From NCBI RefSeq assembly GCF_010119975.1, contig NZ_CP048222.1, forward strand, positions 744,001 to 808,000: DNA of 64,000 bases, given 5' to 3'. The position numbers were made by a program, and so were the translations under genes. This document shows, one piece after another, positions 9,176 through 18,001 of this stretch. This DNA is from Rhodocytophaga rosea. Lineage in GTDB: Bacteria; Bacteroidota; Bacteroidia; Cytophagales; 172606-1. Within the stretch, counting starts at the first letter, position 1, and the number at the start of each line of letters is the position of its first letter. The notes under the pieces are model-generated. The model was not told the origin of the DNA. It did not search any database and saw only the letters and a program-made list of their open reading frames with translations.

Positions 9176-10204
9176 TCAATTCTGGTTAACTAAATCTTTA
9201 AATATAGTAAGATAAAGACTTGCGATATGTTCTTCAGAATGATTTTTCAAATGAAAAGACGCGTTATTCCGACAAGCCAATAGCTTTGTTTGGTCTGTTA
9301 ATAATAAATACAATGTTTCAGCGAGTTTTTCTGCATTTCCATTAGGGAAAGTAACACCACAAGATCCTATTGCATCCTTAAGTCCTCCTTGCTCAGATCC
9401 TACTACCACACATCCACAAGCAATTCCCTCTAAAGAAACGATACCAAATGGCTCCGGCCATTTGGAGGGCACAACTAAAATCTGATGTTCGTTTAATATG
9501 TTAACAAGTTCTTTGCCTTTTTTCAAACCCATAAATTGTATCTGGTCAACTATTTTCAATTGTTTTGCTTGAAATAGTAATGAATCTTTTTCTGGCCCTT
9601 CTCCTACTATTGATAACACTGGAGTTATATTTCTTTTTTTAAGTAAAAAAAGTGCTGATAGTAGAATATCTACTCCTTTATCAGAAACGATTCTTCCTAG
9701 AAATATGAGTTCTTTGTTCCGGAGTATTCCTTCTATTTTAGTAAATATCCTACTTTCATAAGGGTTGGGAATTACATAGCTTTTGGCTGGAATACGCTGA
9801 GCTATTGATTTACTGATGGCAACATTTACTATATATCGACAAATGAATAATTTTAATTGGTCCTGCCATCCTTTTTTACCATTATGATCTCTGCTATACC
9901 ATGTTTCATGCATCACCACAAATTTTCTTCGAAAAAAAACAATTGGCCAGAAAGCTTTTAAACTGATGCCTTTATGAAAAAAGATATCACATTCCCAGAT
10001 AAGTATTAGCATTTTCCATAAAGACGGATTTCTTAGTACCTCATAAGCAAAATGTTGTCTATCAGAATTTGTGTTGCCTGGGGTCACAGTTATTAATTTA
10101 ACTTCATTACCTGCCAAATGAAATTGTTGAGCTAAAATTAAAGAGGTAGTTTCCATCCCACCAACTTTAGGATAAAATGGGCCAGAATAAATAAGAATTT
10201 TCAT
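9176..10204 (-). CDS. GT4-family glycosyltransferase
   Basis: A 342-residue GT-B enzyme. It starts YSGPFYPKVGGMET, a classic GT4 acceptor-domain start with the KVGG loop. The donor domain starts at LIFLGRIVSDKGVD and carries E-x7-E as EPFGIVSLE, then ACGCVVVGSEQGGLKD. It is 21 bp downstream of the next gene, in the same operon. It probably contributes one sugar to the exopolysaccharide repeat unit. Confidence 0.88.
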   Translation of the reverse strand: MKILIYSGPFYPKVGGMETTSLILAQQFHLAGNEVKLITVTPGNTNSDRQHFAYEVLRNPSLWKMLILIWECDIFFHKGISLKAFWPIVFFRRKFVVMHETWYSRDHNGKKGWQDQLKLFICRYIVNVAISKSIAQRIPAKSYVIPNPYESRIFTKIEGILRNKELIFLGRIVSDKGVDILLSALFLLKKRNITPVLSIVGEGPEKDSLLFQAKQLKIVDQIQFMGLKKGKELVNILNEHQILVVPSKWPEPFGIVSLEGIACGCVVVGSEQGGLKDAIGSCGVTFPNGNAEKLAETLYLLLTDQTKLLACRNNASFHLKNHSEEHIASLYLTIFKDLVNQN

Positions 10205-10225
10205 TAATTATCACCGGAATTTATA

Positions 10226-11404
10226 TTAATAGGCTGAAGTATTATTGACAAGCAGGTGAAAATAATTATAGTAAATTTTTTCCCAGTCTAGGTATTCATA
10301 AAAGGTCTTGTAAGCATTACTTTTTAAATGTTTTCTGAGGCTATCTGAATTTATAAGACTAATTATTTTAGAAGTAACTTCAGGCAAAGTGTTATTATTA
10401 CATAATAAAATATTGTGTCCGTCAGAAAAAAAACTGTCAGTCATATCTCCTTTAGTTCCTATTATCGGAAGCCCTGCCATATAAGCAGCTGCTAAAGTGC
10501 CGCTTTTAGTGCTAACTCCTCCCCAATTATCATACATAATATTTTCTAATTGTATGAAAGCATCTGCACATAAAAGGTGGCGATATACATCTTCAGAAGA
10601 CAGATATCCTGTTACAACTACATTGTCAGAAATTTTTAACTTCTCAGCCTCTTTTAGCATTTGTTGAATCCATAATTCGGGAAATTTCCCAATGAGTAAC
10701 AACCTAACTTTATAGGTTGAACTCAGTTGCGCAATTACATTCAATAAGACATCATGTCTTCTGGCATTAGCTCCAAACGTACATATCAAAAATTCGTCTT
10801 CTGGCTTTAATTTTCTTTTTAGCGTTTCTACTTCTTCATGGTTAACTTCATGCTGAATAATATTACTTCCAATTGGAATCTGATATATTTTTGAAGTAAA
10901 AGCATTTAGCATTTTTTTATATAAAGCAATACTTGTAATGCTATAGTTACTAACTAAAGCTAAAAAATATGAGATTAATCTTTGATTAATTGCTATTGGG
11001 ATATACTTTGGTTGTCTCCAATCAAAACGTATAGCTACCTCATGAAAAGTGGTTGTTATTTTATATCCATACAGTTTTAATATAAACATCAATACACATA
11101 TACTGTAAGGTATCCCATAATGATTAAATGCATGGGGCACATATTGTAAAGAAATATAATCTGGATGGATGTATTTTATTTCTTTTGAAAGTTTATAAAC
11201 TGCATCCAATGACCAATCTTTTATAATAGGTAGAACTTGTAAATGAGATTTTTGTATAGGTTTGGTTGTAGAATTATTCGTTGTTGAGCAAACTATATAA
11301 ACACTATGTCCATTTTTAATAAATTGTTGACTTAAATGTGCAGTGTAATCTCCAACACCGTCTATTATTGGAGGAAAATTATTTGTAATGAAAAGTATTT
11401 TCAA
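10226..11404 (-). CDS. GT4-like glycosyltransferase with divergent donor site
   Basis: A 392-residue GT-B-type glycosyltransferase. The N-terminus NNFPPIIDGVGDYTAHL is typical of GT4 enzymes, and a donor-domain strand (FLICTFGANARRHD) follows the linker. The usual E-x7-E motif is not evident: the region reads DNWGGVSTKSGTLAAAY before a normal GLPIIGTKGDMTD loop, so the catalytic site is diverged or this is a distinct subgroup. It lies within the exopolysaccharide operon, between a GT4 and a GT2 gene. Confidence 0.8.
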   Translation of the reverse strand: MKILFITNNFPPIIDGVGDYTAHLSQQFIKNGHSVYIVCSTTNNSTTKPIQKSHLQVLPIIKDWSLDAVYKLSKEIKYIHPDYISLQYVPHAFNHYGIPYSICVLMFILKLYGYKITTTFHEVAIRFDWRQPKYIPIAINQRLISYFLALVSNYSITSIALYKKMLNAFTSKIYQIPIGSNIIQHEVNHEEVETLKRKLKPEDEFLICTFGANARRHDVLLNVIAQLSSTYKVRLLLIGKFPELWIQQMLKEAEKLKISDNVVVTGYLSSEDVYRHLLCADAFIQLENIMYDNWGGVSTKSGTLAAAYMAGLPIIGTKGDMTDSFFSDGHNILLCNNNTLPEVTSKIISLINSDSLRKHLKSNAYKTFYEYLDWEKIYYNYFHLLVNNTSAY

Positions 11405-11487
11405 TATATACGATTTATGATGAATAAGATTACTACTTGATATAGCTTACATACAGATTTTCTGCAGATACTAGTTAAGTTACATAA

Positions 11488-12375
11488 CTAATTCTTTGTT
11501 TTATTATATGCTATACTTCGTCTGATATGTTGTTTGTGTAATTTAAAATAATGCAAAGCTTTTGATAGTGAGTGTAAAGCGATTTTTTGATCGAAAATTA
11601 TTTTTTTGAGTACTTCAGCTACAGTTAAAAGCTTATTTTTTAATCCTCTTTGATAAATAAAGGAATGGCAAAATACAGCGAAAAACATAGAAGATAATTC
11701 TAATTCTCTATTTGAAAAAGATCGGTTATTTTTATCATAATGATGTATAATATAAGTATCTTCCAATTGCCTAATTTTATATCCAAGCCAGTGTAATCTG
11801 CTGCCAAATTCTAAATAAGAAGCTCCGAACTTAAAAAACTCAACATTTAAAAATTGATTTTTGAAGATTTGTGCAGGATATATACTAGCTCCACATGATA
11901 TTGCCCAGCAATCTTGCGAATCAGAAGGCGTACTTGAATATCCACGTGGATGAAGCTGGCCAGGGCAAGGAGGTGGTAATAGCAGCGGATTTTTTGTATC
12001 TGGATATATTTCGCCAATAATCCAGATTGAATTTGGATCATTGTTAATGGCATTATAACACTTCTCAAAATGATCTTTAGGAAATTCATGATCATCATCC
12101 ATGGTACGTATATGTGTACCTTTGCAAACTAAAGCGACATAATTCCTATTAGCATACAATCCTCTTCTTGGACCACTTATATATTTACAATTCCATTTAT
12201 CTGCGAGTATTTTTGTTTCATTTTTTTTTTCATCGTCAGAGTCATCAGAAATAATTATTTCGAAGGGTTGAACGGTCTGTTGATGCAGACTTCTTAAACA
12301 TCTTTCTAAAGAATCTGCTCTATTCCGGGTAACAAGTGCTACGCTTATGGTATACTTTTTCTTTTCCGGTTCCAT
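11488..12375 (-). CDS. GT2-family glycosyltransferase
   Basis: A 295-residue GT-A enzyme. The N-terminus has SVALVTRNRADSLERCL and IIISDDSDDE for nucleotide-sugar binding, and RTMDDDHEF supplies the DxD metal site. A GASYLEFGSRLHW segment matches the general-base (ED-type) region of GT2 proteins. It lies in the exopolysaccharide operon, 83 bp from the next gene, and would act on the cytoplasmic side of the membrane. Specificity is unknown. Confidence 0.87.
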   Translation of the reverse strand: MEPEKKKYTISVALVTRNRADSLERCLRSLHQQTVQPFEIIISDDSDDEKKNETKILADKWNCKYISGPRRGLYANRNYVALVCKGTHIRTMDDDHEFPKDHFEKCYNAINNDPNSIWIIGEIYPDTKNPLLLPPPCPGQLHPRGYSSTPSDSQDCWAISCGASIYPAQIFKNQFLNVEFFKFGASYLEFGSRLHWLGYKIRQLEDTYIIHHYDKNNRSFSNRELELSSMFFAVFCHSFIYQRGLKNKLLTVAEVLKKIIFDQKIALHSLSKALHYFKLHKQHIRRSIAYNKTKN

Positions 12376-12563
12376 AATTCCAATTGATGCCTGTATTTAA
12401 TATTTTAAATTTATATGTGATACGTATTGAAATGACAGGAAAATACTGACTAATTTATCCGTATGATTTAATTATTCCATTTTCTCCTTATATAGTTTGG
12501 ATACAATTAGTATATACTTTACTTATTATCAGAGTATTTATTAAATATACTAATACCTATAAA

Positions 12564-13859
12564 TTAAACCTTTTCAACTTTTACTATAGAATCCTTAAAA
12601 AATGTAAAGAAACCTTTTACTGTTAGAAATATATTGATACAGAAATATGGTATTACAGAAATTAATCCAAATAGTATGGCACCATTTAAAGAACTAACGT
12701 CCATATATATAAGCAGGAAAACCTGAAGAAGAAGGGTTATAGGTATATAAAACCAAGAGTTTTTTACCCATCCACGAGTAGCATTAAGAGACCACATAAC
12801 TCCCACAACATTACTTAAAACAGTACTTAAAGAAATCAATACTAATTCTTTTTGAAGATGAGCATACTTATTGCCTAACACCCATAAGAACTGATCCGGA
12901 AAAAATGCAGAAGCTATTAGCAGTGACAGACAGAAACTTAAGTAAAGTAAAATAATTTGAAAGTATTTTTGCAGTAATTGTCGCGGTTCCTGACAGCTGG
13001 CAAATTTTGGCAATATTATAGAATTTAAAACTGAACCAATAATTGCATAGATAACACTTATTCGGCCAAGAGCACCTACTTCAGCAATATTCTCGGCTTT
13101 GCCAAAAACACCAATAAGCCATATCATTATTTGTGCTTGAAAACAGTAATACAATGTACTTGGAAATTGATGTTTAATAATTCTTATTATATCTTGCTGG
13201 TATTCTATATTAGTTCCTGCTTCAGCAGTAATGTAACTGTTAGTCCAATTACTTAACCATAACTGTCTTATTGCAAGAGCAAGTGAGCCAATCAAAATAG
13301 CTATTAAGCTATTTAGATAAGTGAAATAGCAGAGTAGTATAAGAGAAGTACGGATGAAGGACGTCCATAATTCCATATTTTGAATACGGGCAATTTCTGA
13401 ATGTAATCTTAATATTATAATTTGAATACCGGCAGTTAATTCATAATATAGTCCCCATAAAAGAGCTATTGTAATAAGAATTGAATAATAAGATGGGGCT
13501 CCATTGCTGTAAAGCATGTAAATCAGCACAGGAACTACTGCTACAATGATTATTGCAGCTAAATATTTTCTTAATTGAGTAGCTGTAATTATTAGCTGGC
13601 TGAATTTATATTGATCTTTCCAAATCTTTCCCCCAATAGAAGTCATACTAATGCTAATGCCGCTACTTACCAATACATTCATCATACTTACCATAGTGTT
13701 TGCTATCGTATAGTAAGAATACTCATCTTTGCTTAACAAACGGATAATAAAAAGTCCGGAAATTAAATTAAGACCCTGTGCTATTATTTGAACAGAGGCA
13801 AATTTAGAAATCACTTTTATCCAATGATAGGCTCTATTAGTAGATGCTGAAAAAAACAT
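12564..13859 (-). CDS. Polysaccharide flippase, Wzx/MATE-like
   Basis: A 431-residue polytopic membrane protein with about twelve hydrophobic helices and the N-terminal pattern VQIIAQGLNLISGLFIIRLLS, characteristic of the polysaccharide biosynthesis (PST/Wzx) flippase family. It would translocate the lipid-linked repeat unit across the inner membrane so that the Wzy-like protein can polymerise it. The gene follows the Wzc-like gene after 68 bp, as is common in such loci. The ATG at 13859 gives a full-length first helix. It is the only flippase in this operon. Confidence 0.87.
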   Translation of the reverse strand: MFFSASTNRAYHWIKVISKFASVQIIAQGLNLISGLFIIRLLSKDEYSYYTIANTMVSMMNVLVSSGISISMTSIGGKIWKDQYKFSQLIITATQLRKYLAAIIIVAVVPVLIYMLYSNGAPSYYSILITIALLWGLYYELTAGIQIIILRLHSEIARIQNMELWTSFIRTSLILLCYFTYLNSLIAILIGSLALAIRQLWLSNWTNSYITAEAGTNIEYQQDIIRIIKHQFPSTLYYCFQAQIMIWLIGVFGKAENIAEVGALGRISVIYAIIGSVLNSIILPKFASCQEPRQLLQKYFQIILLYLSFCLSLLIASAFFPDQFLWVLGNKYAHLQKELVLISLSTVLSNVVGVMWSLNATRGWVKNSWFYIPITLLLQVFLLIYMDVSSLNGAILFGLISVIPYFCINIFLTVKGFFTFFKDSIVKVEKV

Positions 13860-13927
13860 TGGTTTTGTACTAATCTAAGTGACAATAAATTTTATTTGTA
13901 TGTCGAAAATTACAAACGAAAGGAGCG

Positions 13928-16279
13928 TTAATTTTTATTAAGTATCTGCCACCATTTTTTTGATTTCTTCTGCTCTTGATAATAATAGGAACCATATTTT
14001 GAGACACCATAGCCGATCAAATTATCCATCTTCATATCATTCAATAAAATTGCCATATTACGTATCTTATGAATCCGATATATATCGTTCAAATGAGCTA
14101 AAAAAGACTTCTCAGTATAACTTTGCCTTACAACAACAATATTAATATCAGCATACTTCATCAATTCCAGGCCATCAGATATAATTCCAATAGGTGGAGT
14201 ATCTATGATAACACAATCAAACTGATTATGAATCTCATTTAAAAGTTTACGCATCTGACTACTTAGTATCAATTCTGCAGGATTTGGTGGTATATGCCCT
14301 GACCGAATAAGAGATAAGTTTTGTATTTGAGTTGGATTGATAATATCAACTATGGAAACATTGCCTGCGAGATAATTACTTAAGCCTAATATCTTTAAAT
14401 CAGCCGATAATTCAGTTTCATTTATTTTTCGCATGTCTGCCTGAATTAAAACAGTTTTTCTGCCAGCTGCCGCCAATATAGAGGCCAGATTTTCTGCACA
14501 AAATGATTTACCTTCGCCACTAACAGCAGAAGTAACCAAGATTATTTTAGACTGATTCGTACTGCTGGATAAAAAGCTAAGATTTGACCTGATTGAGCGA
14601 AATGACTCTGCTAAGGCACTTTTATGATTTTCATCATTCAATAATTTATTTTTTAGTTTACTATGTACCACCATACCCAACACCGGTAAAGCTGATAACT
14701 TGAGTATATCATCTTTTGTAGCAATTTTAGTATCCAATAAGTCAGTAAGAAATATGAGGCCAATTGGAATAATTAGACCTATAATTATGGCAGTCAGGTA
14801 ATTCTTCATTGGGCGTGGTTTAATAGGAACACCTGATACCCTGGCACGATCCACTATTTTAAAATCGGAGGTGTTAGAAGTCCTTGTGATCTCAGCTTCA
14901 GCCCGCTTCTGCATTAAAAACTGTACTAAACTTTCACTGATTACATAATTTCGTTTGATGTCTACTAATTTTCGTTCAGCTGATGGTAATTCCTTTTGTG
15001 AGGCTAGGTGAGTATTTATTTTATTAGTTATATTGTTAATGGTAAGTGCATTAGCCGCTTTCAAGCCTTGTATTTTTTTCTGAATACTGTTTTTAAGCTC
15101 TGCTATTTTCTGTTCATTAACTTGAATATAAGGGTTCTTTAATTTATTATCTGACTTTAATAATTTATTTTCTAGTTGAGTGGCCACCAGATTTTCAATA
15201 GTTGCCTCTAAGCCTGGATCTTTTATGGATAAGTAAGGAGGGATTACAATCTGATCAACCTCATTGTTTTGTTGTAAAGTACTGGTAATAAAATCATAAT
15301 AGCGGTTTGCCATTAATAAATTTGCCTTTTCCTGTTCTAGGGCACGTATATCTGTATATAATTGATTTCCTTGTTCGCTCAGATCAATAGAAGGATTCTG
15401 ACCTTTAAATTGCTCTAACTGAAGCTCAATAAAATCAAGAGAATCAGTATTCATTGCCAGTTGCTGATTAATAAAGTTTACCGTTTTATCAGAGGCAATA
15501 TTCTTTTCTTTTATATCTTCATTAATAAAATTAATTACGTGCTGGTTTAAAAAGTCTATTTCTTTTGCCGGAGTTTCACTTATCATAGAAAGAAAGATTA
15601 CAGAGGATTCTTTATCATCTGCTTCAATACCCAGGTTATCTTGATAATGTTGTATAATGTTATTGATATCATTTACCTGAAATATTATTTCTTCATTTTC
15701 AATGACATTAAGATTATTTAAGTAAGCAGTAAAAGTAAAACCATTAATTTTTGCTGCCTTTCCAAATGCATAAGTTTTATTTTTAAAGTTAACGTCTTCC
15801 TCATTCATCTTCACTGAGAAAGTTTTTTTGTTGTTGATTACGCAAATAATAGGTTGATTATATGGAATGGTCTCTGAAGTAGTATCTGGTACAATTGTTA
15901 TAGGGCTATCTTTATATAATTCATAAACTTTGATATTTCCCTCTTTGAAATATGATACTTCTAAAGTCAGACTTTTTACAGTAGCTTCAACTAGTGAAAA
16001 CGAGTTAAGTTTAATTACCTCAGCAGCTAAATTGGTTCCAGTTGCATTTTGTTCGAATAACAGAGCAGCAATATTGGGGTTCTCTTTGGGTTGTTTTACA
16101 TAAATGGAGGTACTAATATAATATTCAGGAACGGTATATCTATTTACAAGATAGGCTATAGCTAAACATATAAATACAGATAATGCCAGTATATGCCATT
16201 TACGAAAAACTTTCTCTGCTATTTTACGCAGCTCAAAAAAGCTATCTTGATTTTGGCTATTTACATAATCTTCTGCCAC
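13928..16279 (-). CDS. Wzc-like polysaccharide co-polymerase and tyrosine autokinase
   Basis: A 783-residue bacterial tyrosine kinase fused to a Wzz-type chain-length domain. It has a first membrane helix at about 30-47, a long periplasmic coiled-coil region (about 260-465), a second helix at about 494-512, and a cytoplasmic kinase domain. The kinase shows Walker A AVSGEGKS (585-592), Walker A' LIQADMRK (611-618) and Walker B CVIIDTPP (689-696). The C-terminus has a tyrosine cluster (Tyr757, 762, 765-767) suited to autophosphorylation. It controls polymer length and couples to the export lipoprotein encoded 7 bp upstream. It lies second in the operon, the standard Bacteroidota order. Full length, with no defects seen. 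Confidence 0.95.
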   Translation of the reverse strand: MAEDYVNSQNQDSFFELRKIAEKVFRKWHILALSVFICLAIAYLVNRYTVPEYYISTSIYVKQPKENPNIAALLFEQNATGTNLAAEVIKLNSFSLVEATVKSLTLEVSYFKEGNIKVYELYKDSPITIVPDTTSETIPYNQPIICVINNKKTFSVKMNEEDVNFKNKTYAFGKAAKINGFTFTAYLNNLNVIENEEIIFQVNDINNIIQHYQDNLGIEADDKESSVIFLSMISETPAKEIDFLNQHVINFINEDIKEKNIASDKTVNFINQQLAMNTDSLDFIELQLEQFKGQNPSIDLSEQGNQLYTDIRALEQEKANLLMANRYYDFITSTLQQNNEVDQIVIPPYLSIKDPGLEATIENLVATQLENKLLKSDNKLKNPYIQVNEQKIAELKNSIQKKIQGLKAANALTINNITNKINTHLASQKELPSAERKLVDIKRNYVISESLVQFLMQKRAEAEITRTSNTSDFKIVDRARVSGVPIKPRPMKNYLTAIIIGLIIPIGLIFLTDLLDTKIATKDDILKLSALPVLGMVVHSKLKNKLLNDENHKSALAESFRSIRSNLSFLSSSTNQSKIILVTSAVSGEGKSFCAENLASILAAAGRKTVLIQADMRKINETELSADLKILGLSNYLAGNVSIVDIINPTQIQNLSLIRSGHIPPNPAELILSSQMRKLLNEIHNQFDCVIIDTPPIGIISDGLELMKYADINIVVVRQSYTEKSFLAHLNDIYRIHKIRNMAILLNDMKMDNLIGYGVSKYGSYYYQEQKKSKKWWQILNKN

Positions 16280-16286
16280 AAATTTA

Positions 16287-17063
16287 TTATTTTAAGATTT
16301 GGAATAAAATCAGACTTATGCTTGCAGCTACAGACACAATAACACTAATGGTACTCATTTGATTCTGTCGAACATTCTTCGCTTTTAAAGGATCTACCAT
16401 AACAATATCATTTGGCTGCAAGAAGTATTGGTCAGAGAGTAATACATTATCTTCCAGCACATTTAATTTAAATATTTTGGCTGTTTCATTTTCGTGGCGA
16501 ATTATTCGGATATTGGCACGGTCTGCAAAGTCGGTTAATCCTCCTGCCCGGCCTAGCGCTTCTAATAAATTAACTTTAGCTTCAGTAGCTGTATATGTGC
16601 CTTGTTGATTTACCTCACCTAATATAGTAAAGCTAAAATTAGTTAATTTGATGCTTATCGTAGGGCTTTTCAGATAATCTATTGATAATTCTTTTAGTTT
16701 TTCTTCTGTTTCTCGGATGGTAAGCCCTCCTACTTGTATATATCCCAAAACAGGTAGCTCAACCCGGCCTTGTTTATCCAGCTTTAATTCTATTTCCGGA
16801 GCACCAAAAAAGTTGAACTTTTCTTGTGTTAAGCTAAATATACGAACCATAATCCGGTCGCCTGACCTCAAATGGTATTCTGTATCTTTCAATTTGAAAG
16901 TTTTACCCACTTCTTTACCAGAATTTATTATGTCAGCTTCGTTATCCTGTAAATTAACTAGCTTTTTACCACTAATGCAGGAAGCAATAGAGAAAATTAG
17001 CAAGCAAAAAAACAAGATTCGGATTGATACCATTGTATTATTAGTTAAAAGAAATTTATGCAT
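16287..17063 (-). CDS. Wza-like polysaccharide export lipoprotein
   Basis: A 258-residue outer-membrane export protein of the polysaccharide biosynthesis/export family. A lipoprotein signal peptide ends in the lipobox IASC with Cys29 if translation starts at 17063; an internal Met at 17033 would give a 19-residue signal and is equally plausible. The Poly_export domain (about 65-145, with YHLRSGDRIMVRI) is followed by a SLBB-type domain (FTILGEVNQQGTY) and a C-terminal hydrophobic helix (about 238-256). This short form with a C-terminal helix is usual in Bacteroidota. It is the first gene of the minus-strand operon and would form the exit channel with the Wzc-like kinase. Confidence 0.92.
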   Translation of the reverse strand: MHKFLLTNNTMVSIRILFFCLLIFSIASCISGKKLVNLQDNEADIINSGKEVGKTFKLKDTEYHLRSGDRIMVRIFSLTQEKFNFFGAPEIELKLDKQGRVELPVLGYIQVGGLTIRETEEKLKELSIDYLKSPTISIKLTNFSFTILGEVNQQGTYTATEAKVNLLEALGRAGGLTDFADRANIRIIRHENETAKIFKLNVLEDNVLLSDQYFLQPNDIVMVDPLKAKNVRQNQMSTISVIVSVAASISLILFQILK

Positions 17064-17901
17064 TATATAGAAGGCTACTTATATATTTCTATGCTTTATT
17101 TTACAGGTAGATACAACTTTATCTAAAAAAGGTCAAATAGGGTATTATAATTTACATACTGAAAATATAACAGTCTTTTTTACTATTTTAAATAAAAGAG
17201 AAAAATCCATTTACATCTTTGCAAACTATTGCTCAAGTCAATCCATTATTTGAATGGTATTGAAAGATTTAATATGTTGGAGGTGCTATATCTTTTGGAG
17301 TTGTGTATACATTGCTTAGCCATTTGTATTATTAAAGTTTGACAAACCTTAATGTGTTTAATAGTTAGGCCTTTATGTTATTATGCTTTAGGTGATAGGA
17401 TTGGAAAGGTTATGCAAAAATAAAGACTTACAATTTGGTATATGTAATTTTTCGATGAAACAGTATTTTGGACACACCAAATTCTTGTATAAAATATAAT
17501 AATTTCAATCTACCTTACAAAGGTTTTTAGAAGTACAATGTATATAGCTTATCCATCGCATTTATCAAATATATTTATCAAACAACACGAATACGACAAG
17601 ATGAATCAAATTTATTTAGCAAATAACTGGTTTTAGGTTGATTTTTTTGAATTTTCCTACTTTTATTTATGGAGAGAGTTTTTCAGAAATTGGATATACC
17701 TAAGACATATACATGTGAAATACTAGTACACATTTTTCTATTTAAGAATTGACATTTATATTTATAGAAATACAACATATGAAATATGCTCACAAACAAT
17801 TAAGCAAAGTTGAAGGTCTAGTGATATGATAATATTTGCTTAGGTAATAGTTTACAGGGTAAAATGCTTTTTTGAAACTTAAGGTCATTATGCTATATAA
17901 T
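17064..17901. other. Intergenic region containing the exopolysaccharide operon promoter
   Basis: About 840 bp without a gene, very AT-rich, between the Wza-like gene start and the terminator of the giant secreted-protein gene. The promoter of the exopolysaccharide operon must lie at the left end. I looked for the Bacteroidota TTG/TAnnTTTG pattern with 17-20 bp spacing on the minus strand and found only poorly spaced matches, so none is assigned. No RNA gene was recognised. Confidence 0.5.
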
Positions 17902-17954
17902 AAAATTAGGATGAATAAGATTAAAAATATAATAATCTTATTCATCCTAATTTT
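17902..17954 (-). terminator. Strong terminator hairpin, perfect 22-bp stem
   Basis: Arms 17902-17923 and 17933-17954 are perfectly complementary over 22 bp with a 9-nt A/T loop. It lies 47 bp past the stop of the 1991-residue gene on the minus strand. The stem ends in A/T pairs, so the transcript ends in U-rich sequence on either strand. Confidence 0.8.
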
Positions 17955-18001
17955 GCTTGCTTCAGTTCTATTTGAAATAAATTATTCCGCTTTTTATTCG
18001 A

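Noticed and set aside
17566-17599. Promoter for the exopolysaccharide operon (CAAATATA with upstream CAA on the plus strand)
   Set aside because: The spacing is about 23 bp instead of 17-20 and the position is about 500 bp from the start codon.
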